Assembly (NCBI GenBank): GCA_905221605.1
Contig: CAJNDS010000913.1
Location: 1-57,500, forward strand
Direction of reading: 5' to 3'
Origin: Symbiodinium natans
Taxonomy: Eukaryota; Sar; Dinophyceae; Suessiales; Symbiodiniaceae
Length of the DNA stretch: 57,500 nt
The position numbers and the translations under genes are program-made. The first letter of the stretch is position 1. Each line of letters begins with the position of its first letter. Below are positions 22,882 to 34,930 of the stretch, in pieces. The notes beneath the pieces are model-generated. The model saw nothing but the letters and a program-made list of their open reading frames with translations. It ran no database searches and was not told the origin of the DNA.

Positions 22882-22997
22882 GCTTGGAACGCATGCCCAA
22901 GATCCGAGTTTCAGTTGTCGATGGCTCTGAGACTGGCCAGGTCTTCTCCAAGCCAGAGGAGTTGAAGACCCAAGTGCATGACCAGGCGCTTTCTTGA
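22882..22997 (+). CDS. Probable last exon of an unrecognised gene
   Basis: The exon follows CGGCCGTGCAG and runs to TGA at 22997, with a possible ATG at 22893. The 34 residues after that Met are typical of coding sequence (Lys-Ile-Arg-Val-Ser-Val-Val-Asp-Gly-Ser-Glu-Thr-Gly). A second coding-like piece lies at about 22660-22730 (Gly-Glu-Leu-Ser-Lys-Gly-Lys-Leu) in a different frame and may be an earlier exon. The family is unknown. Confidence 0.35.
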
Positions 22998-25590
22998 TTA
23001 GGGTCTCGGCATATCGCACATGCCTAAATGTCCATAAATCGATGGCGCATCTCGCCAGTTGCGGCATGCTGGCACTGTCGTTAGTCCGCCGCCTAGGGTG
23101 GATGCACAGCTGTGTCTGATTGATTGCGGTGATGCAACTGCTAATCCTAAGGCCTCGCTGACTTGCATGTCAAGAGCAACTCCATGATGAGGACCATAGG
23201 CGGCAAGGCAGGGTAGCGAGTCACAGGGAAGGAGTGCCATGCTATGACAAGTTGAAAAGGCATGCGAGCTGAGTTGCTTAAGCTGCTTGCTTCCACGGCT
23301 CAATCCTACGAGACCTAGTCCAGGTAGATGACCGCAGATCAAGCCACCCGGCTGCATACTGTCGATTCGTCCGGATGCTTGTCTCAGCTGCCGGCAGCCA
23401 CCGTCTCCGTCGGTGCAGGTCTTGCTTGCCGCTATATGTCTTGCATACATTGTATACCTACCTCCGAGGAGGATCCAGGCCCACTACCAGCGGCTCCGTC
23501 ACTGCTCCTTCGTCGCCCGTGGCGAGAAGGCTGTGCTGGGTGAGTAGGGAGCTTTGCGGTACGCTGCGCCGTTTGCGCGTGAAGAGTGGATGGCATCTAC
23601 GTCGCAGCCAGTGCTCCATTCTTAGGGTCTTAGATAGGGTCTTAGGCTTCATGGTGTCACAAGGTGAAAGCCTCGCGATGCGCCGCATGTATCGGCTTCA
23701 CTCGCATGCGCCGCTGAAGTGAATGGCACGCACACCCGTTGTTACCATAGCAGGCACTCCATGACGCTGTCTCCGACCTCTCCGAAAGTGGAGGCTCACA
23801 GCTTATAGGAAGATGCACATCGCAGTCATGCATGTTGTATTCTGCCAGGATCGGCGCAAGCTGAAGTCAGCGCAAGGCGTCTGCCTCCAAGACTCTGGAA
23901 GGATGTGGCTGGGCAGTTGACTGGGCAGCACTTTGCGTTGCGAACTTCGACTTATGGTGCGGGGTGCGCAGGAACATGCATGAACATGCGAAGCAAACGC
24001 TTTCACTGGGGCATGCAGCCGTGCTGCTTGAGCCTTGCACTCAATCAGAATCACGTGAAACAAACATCCCGCGGAACATTGAATCAGCCCACCATACCTG
24101 TAGCTATGAGAGCATTTTCGCCAGAAGCTTCAGCACTCCGCACCTTGTTCGGGTGAGGCTCCATGCAATGTGCGCTTGCTCCCAAATCGTTTCGTTGTCC
24201 TTTATGCGAGACTCTCTCGCTCGGCGTCGTGTCCTGTCATGGTGCACTGGTGGCAGAACAGCGAAGCCATATCGAAGGACAGACTCGCTTATGAGAGTGT
24301 TGTGCAGATGTGTCCTGGCTACGTAATGTCGGCTACCGGCAGCTCACGAGACCAGGGAGACGAATAGCCAGTTTAAAGTGATCATCTCCGCAGGAAATTG
24401 TGAGCAGTGTCCGCGCATCTCGCAGATGTACGTCCAGCACCTCGGCAGTTCGCTTGAGGTCAAGCATGAGAAAGGGGCACATTCCTTTCTTGGTGTAAGC
24501 TCACACGCTCTACTTGTAAAGTGGCCTGGGGCCCAACACATTCAGACATACCTTTCTGGCGAGGTACTTGGATCTACAGCAACGTAAAGTACAGGATCAA
24601 TGCTGGCATCGCAGAGGCGCCGTCACCCAGCACGTGATCGGACCGTGGTGCTTCGTGGTGATATTTCAGTTGTCGTGAGATTTCTAGGTCAAGTTGGACG
24701 ACCCCATCACTGGAAATGGATTGATTCCGGGCTATTCAGGCGGCTTTCTTGGGACAACTATGATTATTAGGTTGTCGCTCTGGGTGCTGGCCGCTACCAG
24801 CCCACTTGGCCGAAGTTGCCGATGTCTTAAGTATCTCAGGACCAACAAGACAGTTTCGGCTTTGATGGACATCTGTGTTGAACTCCATGGAAGGCCCGAT
24901 GCTGCTTGGTGCCCGTTCTGGCGAGGGTGTCATGTGCAGCTGCTCTAGGAGAGGTTTGAGACTTGCACCCTTACCCTTACACACCCTGATGAAGGTAGCA
25001 CAGCAGTGCATACCCTAGACTTGCTTCCCAGGCCCTGGACTTTCTATATATGAGTAAACCCATGTCAAGACGACTTTTCCTTAGGAGGACACCTGCATGC
25101 TGAAGGTTCAAAAACCCTGTGCGACGGGGAAAGCCTTAAACACTCAACCGTAGCAGAAACCTCAGCCCTTCACTATCCTTCAAGAAGTTGGATGATCTTG
25201 CTGGTCGTATTTCTTACATGGCACTACTTCTAGCTATAGTTCCCGGTTCGTGACTTTGCTGTCAGCTCACCCGTACCACAAAACCCTGCAAAGCCACGGG
25301 TTACGGTTACAGATGACCCGTAGCGGAAACCATCAAACAACCCTGTGAAGCGACAGGAACACTGCAAAAGACCCCCCCCCCCTATGCGCGGCGACCTACG
25401 ACAACTAGAGTTTTGACTGTCGCTCATGTAAATTCTCAAGCGCAAGCCAGAGCCCTTCTGTGGCTCTGAGGTAAAGGTCGTCGCGTTCACAGCCACTGGT
25501 CTGCACTTCTGCAGTGGCGGAGCCTTCGGTGGTTGCCTTAGCTTCTCAGCTGTTTGGCGAGGTCCAGGGTCCAGGACACACACTTTCCGG
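22998..25590. other. No confidently assigned gene
   Basis: Frames of 80-150 codons are open on both strands (for example 22998-23450 on -, 24378-24587 on +, 24694-24948 on +). None has a recognisable domain or paired splice signals, and strand choice by composition is ambiguous. A C-run occurs at 25373-25382. Part of this DNA may be introns of neighbouring + strand genes. Confidence 0.4.
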
Positions 25591-28500
25591 TTGCTGGTTG
25601 CCCGAGTCTTTCACAACCCGAGTCTTTCACAACGCTCCACAAGGGTGAGCATCATCAGCACCCTGAGGCCACGACTTTTTAAGCCCCTGGCCGCCGGCCA
25701 TTCGGGACTCGCACCCGAGGGGAAAATGGGAATCGAGGGGCATGTGCTGGAAGGCCTCCGAAGAATCTTCTTCAAGCTTTGTCCAACTTACCGGGGAGCG
25801 AAAGGTAAGAAGTGGACAGCATGGATTGGAACCCCAACATACTTTTGCACTTCTCTTTGGGAGGTGGGCAGCGGAACAGAGGGGGACAAGGGCAGCGCAG
25901 AAAACATGTACTGAAATCCCGCAGACCACTTGCGTCATCTCTGCGCAGATTACAAATTTGCGGCACAACTGCAGAATGTGAGGCGCAGGGGCAGACTCAT
26001 GCAGAATGCAAACAAGATATCTTTGAGCTTGAGGGGCCGGAAGCATGTATTGGAGCCACTGGCCCTAAATCTCTAGACAAATTGAAAACCCTCGTTTACT
26101 CGTTGCGCTACAAGTCAAGGACGCCCGAAAACACGTGAGCGAGAAGAGCCACAGGTCGCAGCACCCTCCCCGCGTTCCCCCGAAAGTGTGGCGTTTTTGC
26201 AGCCGCTGAAGTTGTTGTTCTACAAAATTATTTTAAGGGGCTGCGCCCATGGGCGGGCAGCGCAGGCAGAAGCGCGGGGCGAGCAGATCCGTCAAGGGTT
26301 TAGGGTTTAGGGTTTAGGGTCCTATGCCCGCCCTTTGGGGGGCATCATGCTCCTGATGCGCCCCCGGGGTCCCCTGATGCGCGCCTGGGGGTCCCGGGCT
26401 GAACCCGCTGATGCTCATGATGCGCGCCCCTTGGGGGGCATCATGGGGCATCCGCGCCCGTCCCATTTTTCGTGCCTCAACCCGCGAAAACCGACCGGGC
26501 CGCGAAAGGTCGGCGGCACTGGCGTTCGGCCTAATTCTGCTTCGCAGAAGGCCAGAGGCCAGCAAGGCTATTCCCGGGACGACCCGGGCTAAAAGGTCCG
26601 CCAATGCTCGGTCCTTGGGGACCTCGCGCTGCCCGATTTAAAGGCTGACGCCGCTGCCGCCGACCCCCAAGATAAGGACGTCCGGGCACCGCCGGGCATC
26701 TTCCGGATGATCACCCAAAAAACACACAAGCCTGCTTTGTGGCTCCCATGCATGGAAAGTAGCCAACATCTGTCGCCTTCCAAAACAACAAATTCGGCTG
26801 TTTTTGGTCCTTCTCCTGTGGGGGGGCGGCTATTAAGGGGTAGCAAAACAACAAATTCGGTTGTTAATTCGGTTGTTTTTGGTTGGGCGGCTAGGCAGGG
26901 GGGTAGGGGGGCGGGGGTAGGGGGGGGGGGGGGGGGTAGGGGGGAAGGTGGGGGGGGTGGGAGGGGAGAAAACGGCGTTTGGCCCTTTTCTTGGGGGGTG
27001 CTGGGCAGGGGGGTAGGGGGGGGGGCGGAGGGGGTCGGAGGGGGGGGGGGGAGGGGGGGGGTTAAGGTCGGGGGGGGGGGGGGTAGGCGGGGGGGGGAAG
27101 GGGGGGGGGAAGGGGGGGGGGTGGGTAGGGTGTGCGACACAAAACGCGGGTTCACCCACTTGCCCCTTCCAAAAACAACAAAATTGATTGTTTTTGGCCC
27201 TTTTCTTGTGGGGGGGGCGGCTAGGCAGGGGGGGGGGGGGTTAGGGTGGGGGGGGGGGGGTGGGGGGGGGGTGCAGCCAACACAAAACGGTGGGCCCACT
27301 TTTCATTTGGTTGGGGGCCACAACCAAACTTACCCTTGTGGCAGGGCCGCCCCTTACCCCCCCCCCAAACCCCCCCAACCCTACCCCCCCCCTACCCCCC
27401 CCTACCCCCACCCTCCCCGCCCCCTACCCCCCTGCCGAGCGCCCCCGGCCCAAAAATTAGCCAGGAGTGGAACCACGCGTTTTGGTTGGCTGCCCCCTTT
27501 TCCCCCCCCCCCCCCTTCCCCCCCCCCTACCCACCCCTACTACCCCCCCCCTGCCTAGTTGTTTTGGAAGGCATTTTGTTTTCTTCCCCACCAAAAAACG
27601 CGTGCAGGGAAGGGGCAGGCCGCGCAGTGCCGTGGGGAGAGGTAACTGCGGGTCCAGGGAGAAAAGTACGAGTCCAGCTTCTTGACGCCGACAAAGGGGG
27701 TCGGCGGATTTAAGCTCTGACTTTTGCAGCAGCTGTCGAGGTGGGGACGTCTCTTCAGACGATGCTGCGTATGCGCCAAAGATAGATCCAGGCAGGGGAG
27801 TTTAAACGAGTGGCCGCTTCACAACTCATGTGGACTCAGATGTTCGCAAGGCGTCTCTATGCATGCAGCTGTGAACAACGATGTGGCCAGGATCCAGTGA
27901 CTTCGACATGGCTCTAGCATCCAACTTGCTTCTTGGCAAGCTGCTATATCTGCTGAATACACTGCCGCAGTACAAGGTCCCTTTGGGGTCTGCGCCGAAG
28001 AAATAAGTGGCTCCGCTGATCTCTGCTAACACTCGTATTGCTCACTTGTTGTGACAGGTGGCAGCAATTCGTGGCTCGACAATGGGTGCGGGCATCAGCA
28101 TCGTTGCTTCCATGGACTTCGTGGTCGCCCCGCAGAACAGGACCGATTGCACCACTGTTTCCTACTGTAGCAGAGAAGCCCCTGCAGCCTTCTCATAATT
28201 TAACGCCCTTCTAGGGTCTAGGCCTACGCTCAGAGAGCTGCATGCTCAGGCGGGAGGGTTAGCAGGGTGAGGTGGGTGGGGGGAGGCGGGGTAAGCACAG
28301 AGGGCGCGGCCCCAAACTGCCCCCGCTCCCGCTGACCATCCGCTCCGGGAAGCTGCCAGCACCATTTCACCAAGGGTGCATGTGAAGTTCAGGACGATGC
28401 TGAAGTTCAAGGAAGCCACGCGTGGTTTGGGAGCGTGCTGCTCCTGGCAGGGGATCATCGCAAAGATAGGTGCATCGGAGAGATCAGACATTGAAAGCCA

Positions 28501-29041
28501 AAGCGCAAAACGTGCCACTGTGGCAGCGGCGGTGTTGTTGTGAGGTGTGGCGAAACTGCGGCTGTTGTGTATGCTGGCAGAGGATGTAGATGTAACTCAA
28601 GCCAAAGAGCTTGGGCAGCTTGGCATGCAGTGGAGGTGGTGTGAAATGTGTGAAGTCCAACCGTGGTCGTTTTCGCGGCCAAGGCTTGTCGATGAGATCC
28701 TAGATGGTCCCTTCTCCAAAGCGGACGAGTATGCGTTGACCCAGGCAACTGAGCTCACAGCGCAGGGCTGTCATAATACGGCACAAAAAAGAAGTGGACA
28801 TGCACACACACACACATGCATGCATGCATGCATGTATATGTCATCATACATACACATGGAGCTGATCCTGTTTTGCGCACATCTGGGCTGCAGGCCAAAG
28901 CAGTCGCTAGACGCAGCTTGGACGACCGTGCAAGTCTCAAGACAACAGGCTCTTGGAAGCCATTTTGCGAGAACGCCCGAACGGCATCATGCAGCGGCGA
29001 TATTTTCGCAAAACATGTTACAGGCGAGCACCACTGCCTAG
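25591..29041 (+). CDS. Crotonase-fold protein (enoyl-CoA hydratase/isomerase family), multi-exon
   Basis: Exons join in phase: one ending 25804 (AAAG|GTAAGA), 25975 to about 26135 (donor GTGAGC), 27730-27791 (GC donor), 27891-27976 (GT donor), 28058-28131 (GC donor), 28393-28469 (GT donor) and 28545 onward. The joined protein shows the crotonase signature: Gly-Gly-Asp-Val, then the oxyanion-hole loop Ala-Ala-Ile-Arg-Gly-Ser-Thr-Met-Gly-Ala-Gly, a Met-Asp-Phe-Val-Val-Ala strand, Phe-Lys-Glu-Ala-Thr-Arg-Gly-Leu-Gly, and the Ala-Lys-Glu-Leu-Gly segment after it. The Glu of the first catalytic site (Glu144 of rat ECH) is Ser here, while the second (Glu164) is kept, a pattern closer to isomerases than to hydratases. 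Substrate is unknown; the 5' end, a short piece before Gly-Gly-Asp-Val and the C-terminus after about 28750 are not resolved. Confidence 0.72.
26225..27560. repeat. G-tract then C-tract repeat block inside the crotonase intron
   Basis: 26313-26470 has repeats of a GGGGGGCATCATG/GATGCGC motif. From 26780 a unit of AACAACAAATTCGGTTGTTTTTGG plus CGGCTAGGCAGG and long G-runs recurs about four times on + (to 27290). From about 27340 the related unit appears inverted as C-runs (CCTGCC, CCAAAAC) to 27560. The whole block could fold on itself, and the G-tracts could form quadruplexes. A three-copy TTTAGGG array lies at 26296-26318. No gene is present. Confidence 0.85.
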
Positions 29042-29696
29042 TGCCGCTGTTTCCGATGCCTGCTGGGTCACCGCCGCAGCAAGGTGCGAGGGGAGTTGGG
29101 GTGAGTCTGAGAACACACAGCAGCAGAAGATTATGTCGTTACTTAGCAATGCTTCGCCTCCTTGGAAGGCGTTGACGTCCACGTCCAGCAGGCGTGCCAG
29201 AGTCAAGAGGTGATTTAGCAGCCTCAGCACTGTTCACAAGCCGATTAGACAAGCAAGTGCAAGCCTACTTCACAGATTCTCAGAGCTGTCGTAGCTCGCC
29301 CTGCAAGTCAAGAAGCAAACGCTCCTGACCTTTTTCCGGCTCGCAGCTCCTTCGTTTGGTAGGTCTAGGTAGAGTTTGCAGAGTTCTTTGGCCATGTCGA
29401 AGTACTTTCTATTACTCTTCGCTGCAACGAGGTAGCACTAGAATGTGTGGTTCTTGTTGTGAGAATCGTACAGTCCGAATCGTGCAGTGCTGAGGTTGGG
29501 TTGTGGTCATGGGGTGGCAAAGAGATGGCAATGCAGCCTGGACAGCACAAAGAAATACAAAGAACGCAGCATTACTCAGAGTGCTCGATGCGGCGACTTG
29601 AACAACGAATGGGTTACAACTTTCCCAACACTGTTTGACATCTGATTTCCTGCTACAGGGATTGTACTGTACTGTGACAAAAACTCAGTGTAGAAT

Positions 29697-30744
29697 TTGC
29701 CGATCATTCGTACTTCAAGTATGTGCATGTGTACATTGTTTTTGCGTCTGCCGCTGCACGAAAGACCCCTTAAGGCTAAGCCAGAGCTTGCAAGCAAAGC
29801 GCCCGACGCCCTTGACCCTGTTGCGCCACTTGAGGCTGCGGCACAAGGAGCCCCTGGCAGTTCAGTGCTCAAGGATCGCCACCCTGGCTGGCTGCAACCC
29901 ATATGAGAAAAGCGGAGCGACTCGGAGCAGTCTTCATTCGGACTTAGGGCTTGAGTCTGGGCTTTTAGATTCAGGATGTCTTAGGGAAAAGTCAAAGTTT
30001 CTTCCGTCTGAGACTGGCTGGCGCAACATCATCAAGAGCAACTTCCGACCGCTTTACGACAAACTGACTGAGCAGGATCGCGGCCGCTAGCCTTGGCTTG
30101 AAGCGGGTTGTCTTGAGTTTAGGGAGTTTACAGTTTTTCTGTATGCAGTACCTCAGCAAGAGAATGCCATGCGAGCTTTTTCCCAAGGCCTTCGGACGAA
30201 GGAAGATACAGCTGCTTATGAGAAGAAGCAGCTGAAGCCAGAGCAAAAGGCACTTCTGCGTCCTGCCCTGAGTTGGGACTCAGTTATGACTAAGTTCTGA
30301 CTCACATATGAATGTTGTGACATTCTCTCGCAGTCTACAGCTGCTTTTGGTGCCTCAGATGCCTTAGATGCGCAGGCAAGCTTACAGAAGCAGCCATCGC
30401 GGCACCGAAGGCAAAGCGAGTGGATGCAAAACGCCACGGGCTGAACGTGTCGACCGAGGTTGCTAAACAGCTCGAGCGCGCCTCAGTTGTTCCATGAGCG
30501 TGTGTCAGTTGTTCGATGGCCAAGAGGTGTGCACAACAGTGCCTTCAGTGCCTTTTGGGGGAGCTTGACCGAGCCTTCTTGCAGGCCTGTTGCATCCTAG
30601 GAATCGGAGGTGAAGATGCAACGCGGTACCCTCGGGGAGCGCAAGGGCTTGAAGGCCGCCGAAGCTGCTGAGAAGCGGCGTGCCAGCCAGCAAAAGGCAC
30701 AGAGCAGCTTGGCCGCTTTGGCCTTAAATTTAAATTTCGCCTAA
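29697..30744 (+). CDS. Unrecognised gene: several + strand exons
   Basis: Coding-like pieces: about 29755-29906 (Lys-Ala-Lys-Pro-Glu-Leu-Ala-Ser), about 29985-30090, about 30149-30300 (Lys-Glu-Asp-Thr-Ala-Ala-Tyr-Glu-Lys-Lys-Gln-Leu-Lys-Pro-Glu-Gln-Lys), 30376-30497 after GATGCGCAG (Lys-Ala-Lys-Arg-Val-Asp-Ala-Lys-Arg-His-Gly), and 30610-30744 after ATCGGAG (Ala-Ala-Glu-Ala-Ala-Glu-Lys-Arg-Arg). All are rich in Lys, Glu, Ala and Gln, compatible with helical or coiled-coil structure. Each ends at a stop that may be intronic, and joining is not proven. No family is recognised. Telomere-like repeats begin directly after the last stop. Confidence 0.4.
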
Positions 30745-31150
30745 ACCCTGAACCCCCCCCACGTCGTTCAGCATGACTGTTTTTCTGGACTTGGCACCTT
30801 GCAACTTCCGGATAAAGCACGTTCACTTCGCCACTTTTTGTGGCTCACTTGGCCCGTTCAGGGCCCGGTCAGTGCTTGGGCTTCAAGTTTTGGGGTCAGG
30901 GGCACAGCTTAGGGTTTTGGGTTAAGGGTTTACGGTTGACTGCTTTCGGTTTGGGGTGTTAGGGTTTAGAACCTTTAAGGTTTTAGGTGTAGGGCTTGGG
31001 TTTCCAGGTTTACAAGGGTGCGTTTATGGGTGTGCGCCTACGGGTTTGGGGTTAAGGGTTGTATAATGTTAGGGCGTTTCCCTTCCAAGGGTTGAAACAA
31101 TCCGAGGTCGCAACTAAGAATTCTGGGGTCAGGGGTCTGGGGGTTTGGGG
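30745..31150. repeat. Degenerate interstitial telomere-like repeat
   Basis: CCTGAACCC, AGGGTTTTGGGTTAAGGG, TTAGGGTTTAG and related heptamer variants are scattered through this stretch, in the same decayed style as at 1.5-11.6 kb. Confidence 0.7.
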
Positions 31151-31539
31151 TCGCTATCTCCAAGGAAGACCTGGCTAATGTATGTCGGTCTTTATCTCCC
31201 TGCCCATGATCTGCCCCTGTGGATCTTGGGGATCGTGTGCGGGGGAAGGGGGCTCAGGGCAAGTGGTGAAAGCAACAACAGGCCCGACAAGAAGCCCAAT
31301 ACTCTCAACGCATCAGATCACAACAGCTCGAACAAGCTGGGAAAGGCCTAGTCTTCGAGTTTAAGATTGTTCGACCCGGCTCGAAACCCATGGCGTAGGT
31401 TTCTAGATTTTCGATGCTCTGTTGTACTGAGCGGCTCCAAACTAGCAACTTGCCACAGGATGACCTCGACCTTTTTCTGAGCCGGCTCCAAAAATCTCCA
31501 GAACGAATCAAGCTTATTCCGGAGTCCAGGCTGCCCAAA

Positions 31540-31579
<40 letters not shown>

Positions 31580-32157
31580 TGTTTTTGTGTGTGTGTGACC
31601 CTGATGTCCATATTTCGGGGTTTTTAGACCCGGCTCAAGGACAGAGCCCTCCCCCAGCATGATGTCTGTCGTTTGTCAAAATCCAGCGGGTTCGCGGGAG
31701 CATCATTGTGTGGCCGTCGAGTGAGTTGTCTGAAAGGCCGTAATCCAGTTTGCCATCGATGCTCACTCAGCATAGAGAGCGGAGTGAAGCAAGCAAGACG
31801 CTGAAGATCCCCCAAAAAAGACCCCCCCCCCGACCTGAACATCCTGAATGGGTTCTGTCCATGAAGTTCTGGGCATGTTAGCAGCAAATGCCAAGCTTTG
31901 TCCAAGGCGAATGGCTGCAAAGGGTCAGGTCCTTGGCATCAGAATGATACGGGCCGCGACGTTTGAACTGACAGCTGCCTGAGCAGTGCTCTTAACTGTC
32001 AGGTGTTATGCTCAGCACAAGACGCAAGCAACAGCTGTTTGAACCACTCAGGGTGCAAGGCTGCTTACCCTGCAAAATGACGCGATTTCTCAGATGCAGG
32101 ACCCCTCTCCTCATGTGTGCAAATTGGCTTGAGCGTTGTCGGAAGGGTTCACTCAAG
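31151..32157. other. No confident gene; (GT)n microsatellite at 31543-31600
   Basis: One + strand frame at about 31440-31540 (Asp-Asp-Leu-Asp-Leu-Phe-Leu-Ser-Arg-Leu) looks coding but runs straight into the (GT)n tract. The rest is unassigned; a C-run lies at 31822-31830. Confidence 0.5.
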
Positions 32158-34610
32158 ATGCAGACACGCCAACGGTCCCTCAGGCTTCAGTTATGTTTGG
32201 TGAGGACCTGTTGGAGGCCCTTCGAAAGCAAGACGAAGCAGTAGCTGAAGCATTGCTGAAGAGCGATCTGGTAGCAGTGACGGCTCTGCTGCCGCGGAGG
32301 CCCTTTGCTGTGGTCCTGCTTCCATTAATGTAGTTATCACGAGCAACTCACTAGCAGCTAGCAATTCCAGCTTTGCAAGGCGAATAGAACTTGCCAGGCA
32401 AGTAAAGACCATGGCAAAGGCCATGGCGGCTGAGAGCCAAAAGCTTCGCAAAGCTGCCGCCAAGAGGGCGACGCCTTTCGAGGCTGGCAACACCAAGTTT
32501 CTGGGCATGAACAAGTCCGCAACAGCCGTTCACCCCCCAAACCCACAGCGCCCAGCTGCGCACAGCTGCGCCCAGGATGTACAGCGCCGAAGTGGCCCCG
32601 GGTCTTATCCTCCGGGGCAAGATCGATGCACACAGGCCTCCGCGTGTGGCAATCCCCAAGCCTGAAGCCCAACTCGCTCTTGCCGAAGTGGAGGCAGACG
32701 TGCGACGAAGGGCACCCGAGCATTGATATTTTCGAGCATAAAGCTCGCCAGCGCCCCTTGACCCTAAGGACTGGTGGAGATTCTCTTGCAGTGCTCGTAG
32801 GGGGGCTTGTTGTTCCTGGCCGTCAGTGAGAATGGTCTGCATGCCTGACTGAGGCAGACTGCCGCTTGGCGAGAATACGGATGAGAGAAAGTCGCTGGCC
32901 AGATGCAGTGTATTCAAATTAGGGGTGTTGCATGTCAGTTTGTCCCAAGCTGCAAGGTTCAAAACCTTGAAGCAATATGTGGCTTGGAGAACAGGTATCT
33001 GCAGTGTTACGGGCATTTCTGCTTTTCATTGGAGACTGTCTTCGTACCACCAGCAGCCTCCCAAGGAAAAGATCCAGTGCCTTGGCTACATCGACCTGGT
33101 CAAGCGGCACTCGGACGATGCTGGAGTACGTTGCTTTCTCGTGGAGACGTTTCAAGGCTCCTGCAACGAGAGGCCAGCAGGCAGACTTCGCAATCTTGCT
33201 CTTCGCAGGTGCTACGTGGCAATGTGAAGTCAAAGAAGAACCAGTTCTCTGGCAGGACCTGGCTTGACCGAAGAATGTCTTCTCGAAGTCAAGTCAACAA
33301 TAGCCTACGGGAGCCTTTTCGAGCCTGCGACTTCCGAAGCTGGATTTTGTTGCCCCAGGAGCAGATCCTGAGAGTCGTGAGCAAGCGGGCCGACGAGCTG
33401 CGCGATCTTATGCGAGTGGATACACCATCTCAAGTAGTCAAGGAATGGCTCGACAACCTTTGACTGTTCTCGTTCTCCGCTTTCGAGCCATGAGCAAGGT
33501 AGTTTAGGATCGTTTAGGGTGGCTGAGCTTGCCTCAGACATGCTGTCTCCAGATGGGGTTTGCAGTGCAAGAAGGTTGGGGCAAAACCCGGCGCTGCATT
33601 GTACAGACTGCACTGTATAGAGTCAAAATTCGAGTCCTGCGCGGACGAGCTTAGCAGATTTCACTTTGTGTGGGCAAATCAAAACTTACGAGGATATATT
33701 GGCTGTGGCCATTTGGCATGGAGTAGACGCTGTCAGCTGGTGCAGTGCGCGCCTCTAGTATTACAGTGCTAATGCCGTGTGGTGTAGATGTGAGTGAGTT
33801 GAGCGGGCGAGCGAGCGAGCGTGTGTGAGAGTGAGTGTCTTTGTGTATTTGTCTGTGCTGATTCCCAGTTCCAAGACATTCACCGGCGCCAGGCGCTGAA
33901 GAGACACCCTGGCCGAGCCTCCCCTGCGCGGCTTAGCCCTGAGGGTTGGCCACACAAGGCAGCGGATGCACAGCATTGCACAGCATTGCACAGCAGTTGT
34001 CAGTAGGTACTTGACTGACATTGCAGGCTGTCAAGGTCTTGATGACTGGACAGCAGCCCAACTGCAAAGCAACTGTTGCGCCCATGGTAATCCGCATCAT
34101 GCAAGTGAACCAAGGCATGTTGCTTCGCCCCTCAGTGCCAATTGAGTGCGATATGTGATTGGGTGCGCAGCATGATCATCGCATTTGCCTTTCCTTTCAC
34201 TCTAGCCCGAACGGGCTGGTCCGAGCTAGGGCTGTCTGGAACGCGTCCAGTGAGTCCAGCGTTAAGAGCTCCTTGATGCTGCGTGAGGCTGCATCTCTTC
34301 CCAGATGACGTGGATGCACTGCTGGCTGGTCTGGTGGACGCGCTCGCAGAGTTGCACCGAAGCGTGGGCAAGGCTTCAGCTTCGGGGCGAAGTGTTTCTG
34401 CATTCCGCATGCCTTGATGGAAAAGGTGCGGCTTCTCCAAATCGAGATGCCAAGCGGGGGATGCTTGAACGCTCGCTTGCCTCCTGCTCTTTCGGATCGA
34501 TTCCGCGAGGTACTCGCAAGCTTGTTATGTCGCCGCATTGCCGCAAAATGCCACATCCACTCGGCAGTCCCAGAAGCAGTGTGCAGCTTCAGAGATCACG
34601 TAGTACACTA
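32158..34610 (+). CDS. Unrecognised gene region with many + strand exons
   Basis: Segments of convincing composition: 32158 to about 32270 (Gly-Glu-Asp-Leu-Leu-Glu-Ala-Leu-Arg-Lys-Gln-Asp), about 32330-32525 (Lys-Ala-Met-Ala-Ala-Glu-Ser-Gln-Lys-Leu-Arg-Lys-Ala-Ala), about 32580-32715 (Pro-Lys-Pro-Glu-Ala-Gln-Leu-Ala-Leu-Ala-Glu-Val-Glu-Ala), 33209-33463 after CTCTTCGCAG with a stop, 34027-34158 after CATTGCAG, about 34305-34410 after CTCTTCCCAG (Asp-Ala-Leu-Leu-Ala-Gly-Leu-Val-Asp-Ala-Leu) and about 34420-34600. More than one gene may be involved, since 33463 looks like a true terminator. No domain was recognised. Reading-frame changes between adjacent pieces without room for an intron (near 32270 and 32560) may mean misplaced boundaries or decay. 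Confidence 0.4.
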
Positions 34611-34769
34611 CGTAGCTCGTCTGTGAGTCCCTGGGAGGTCCTGGTGCTGTTCCACATGCTGCCCATGTTTGTGTGGGGTACGGTGCACGGAGAAGCATCT
34701 GGACTGGGTCTCGTGCTTTGCTCGACCTTTGATGCCGTGGTGGCGGTGGAGGTGCTTTCAAACGGTTTA

Positions 34770-34930
34770 AAATGGCTATGGTTTAATATGGTTTAATATG
34801 GTTTAATATGGTTTAATATGGTTTATGTGGGTTAATTTGTTTGATTGAATATGGTTTATGTGGGTTAATTTGTTTAATATGGTTTGATATGGTTTAATAT
34901 GGTTTCATATGGTTGAATATGGTTTGATGA
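34770..34930. repeat. 10-bp tandem repeat (GGTTTAATAT)n
   Basis: About a dozen imperfect copies of GGTTTAATAT, with variants GGTTTATGTG and GGTTAATTTG. It is AT-rich simple sequence without coding potential. Confidence 0.95.

Noticed and set aside
28246-28518. 90-codon reverse frame with natural-looking composition
   Set aside because: It overlaps + strand crotonase exons whose phases and motifs fit a known family, so the + reading is preferred.
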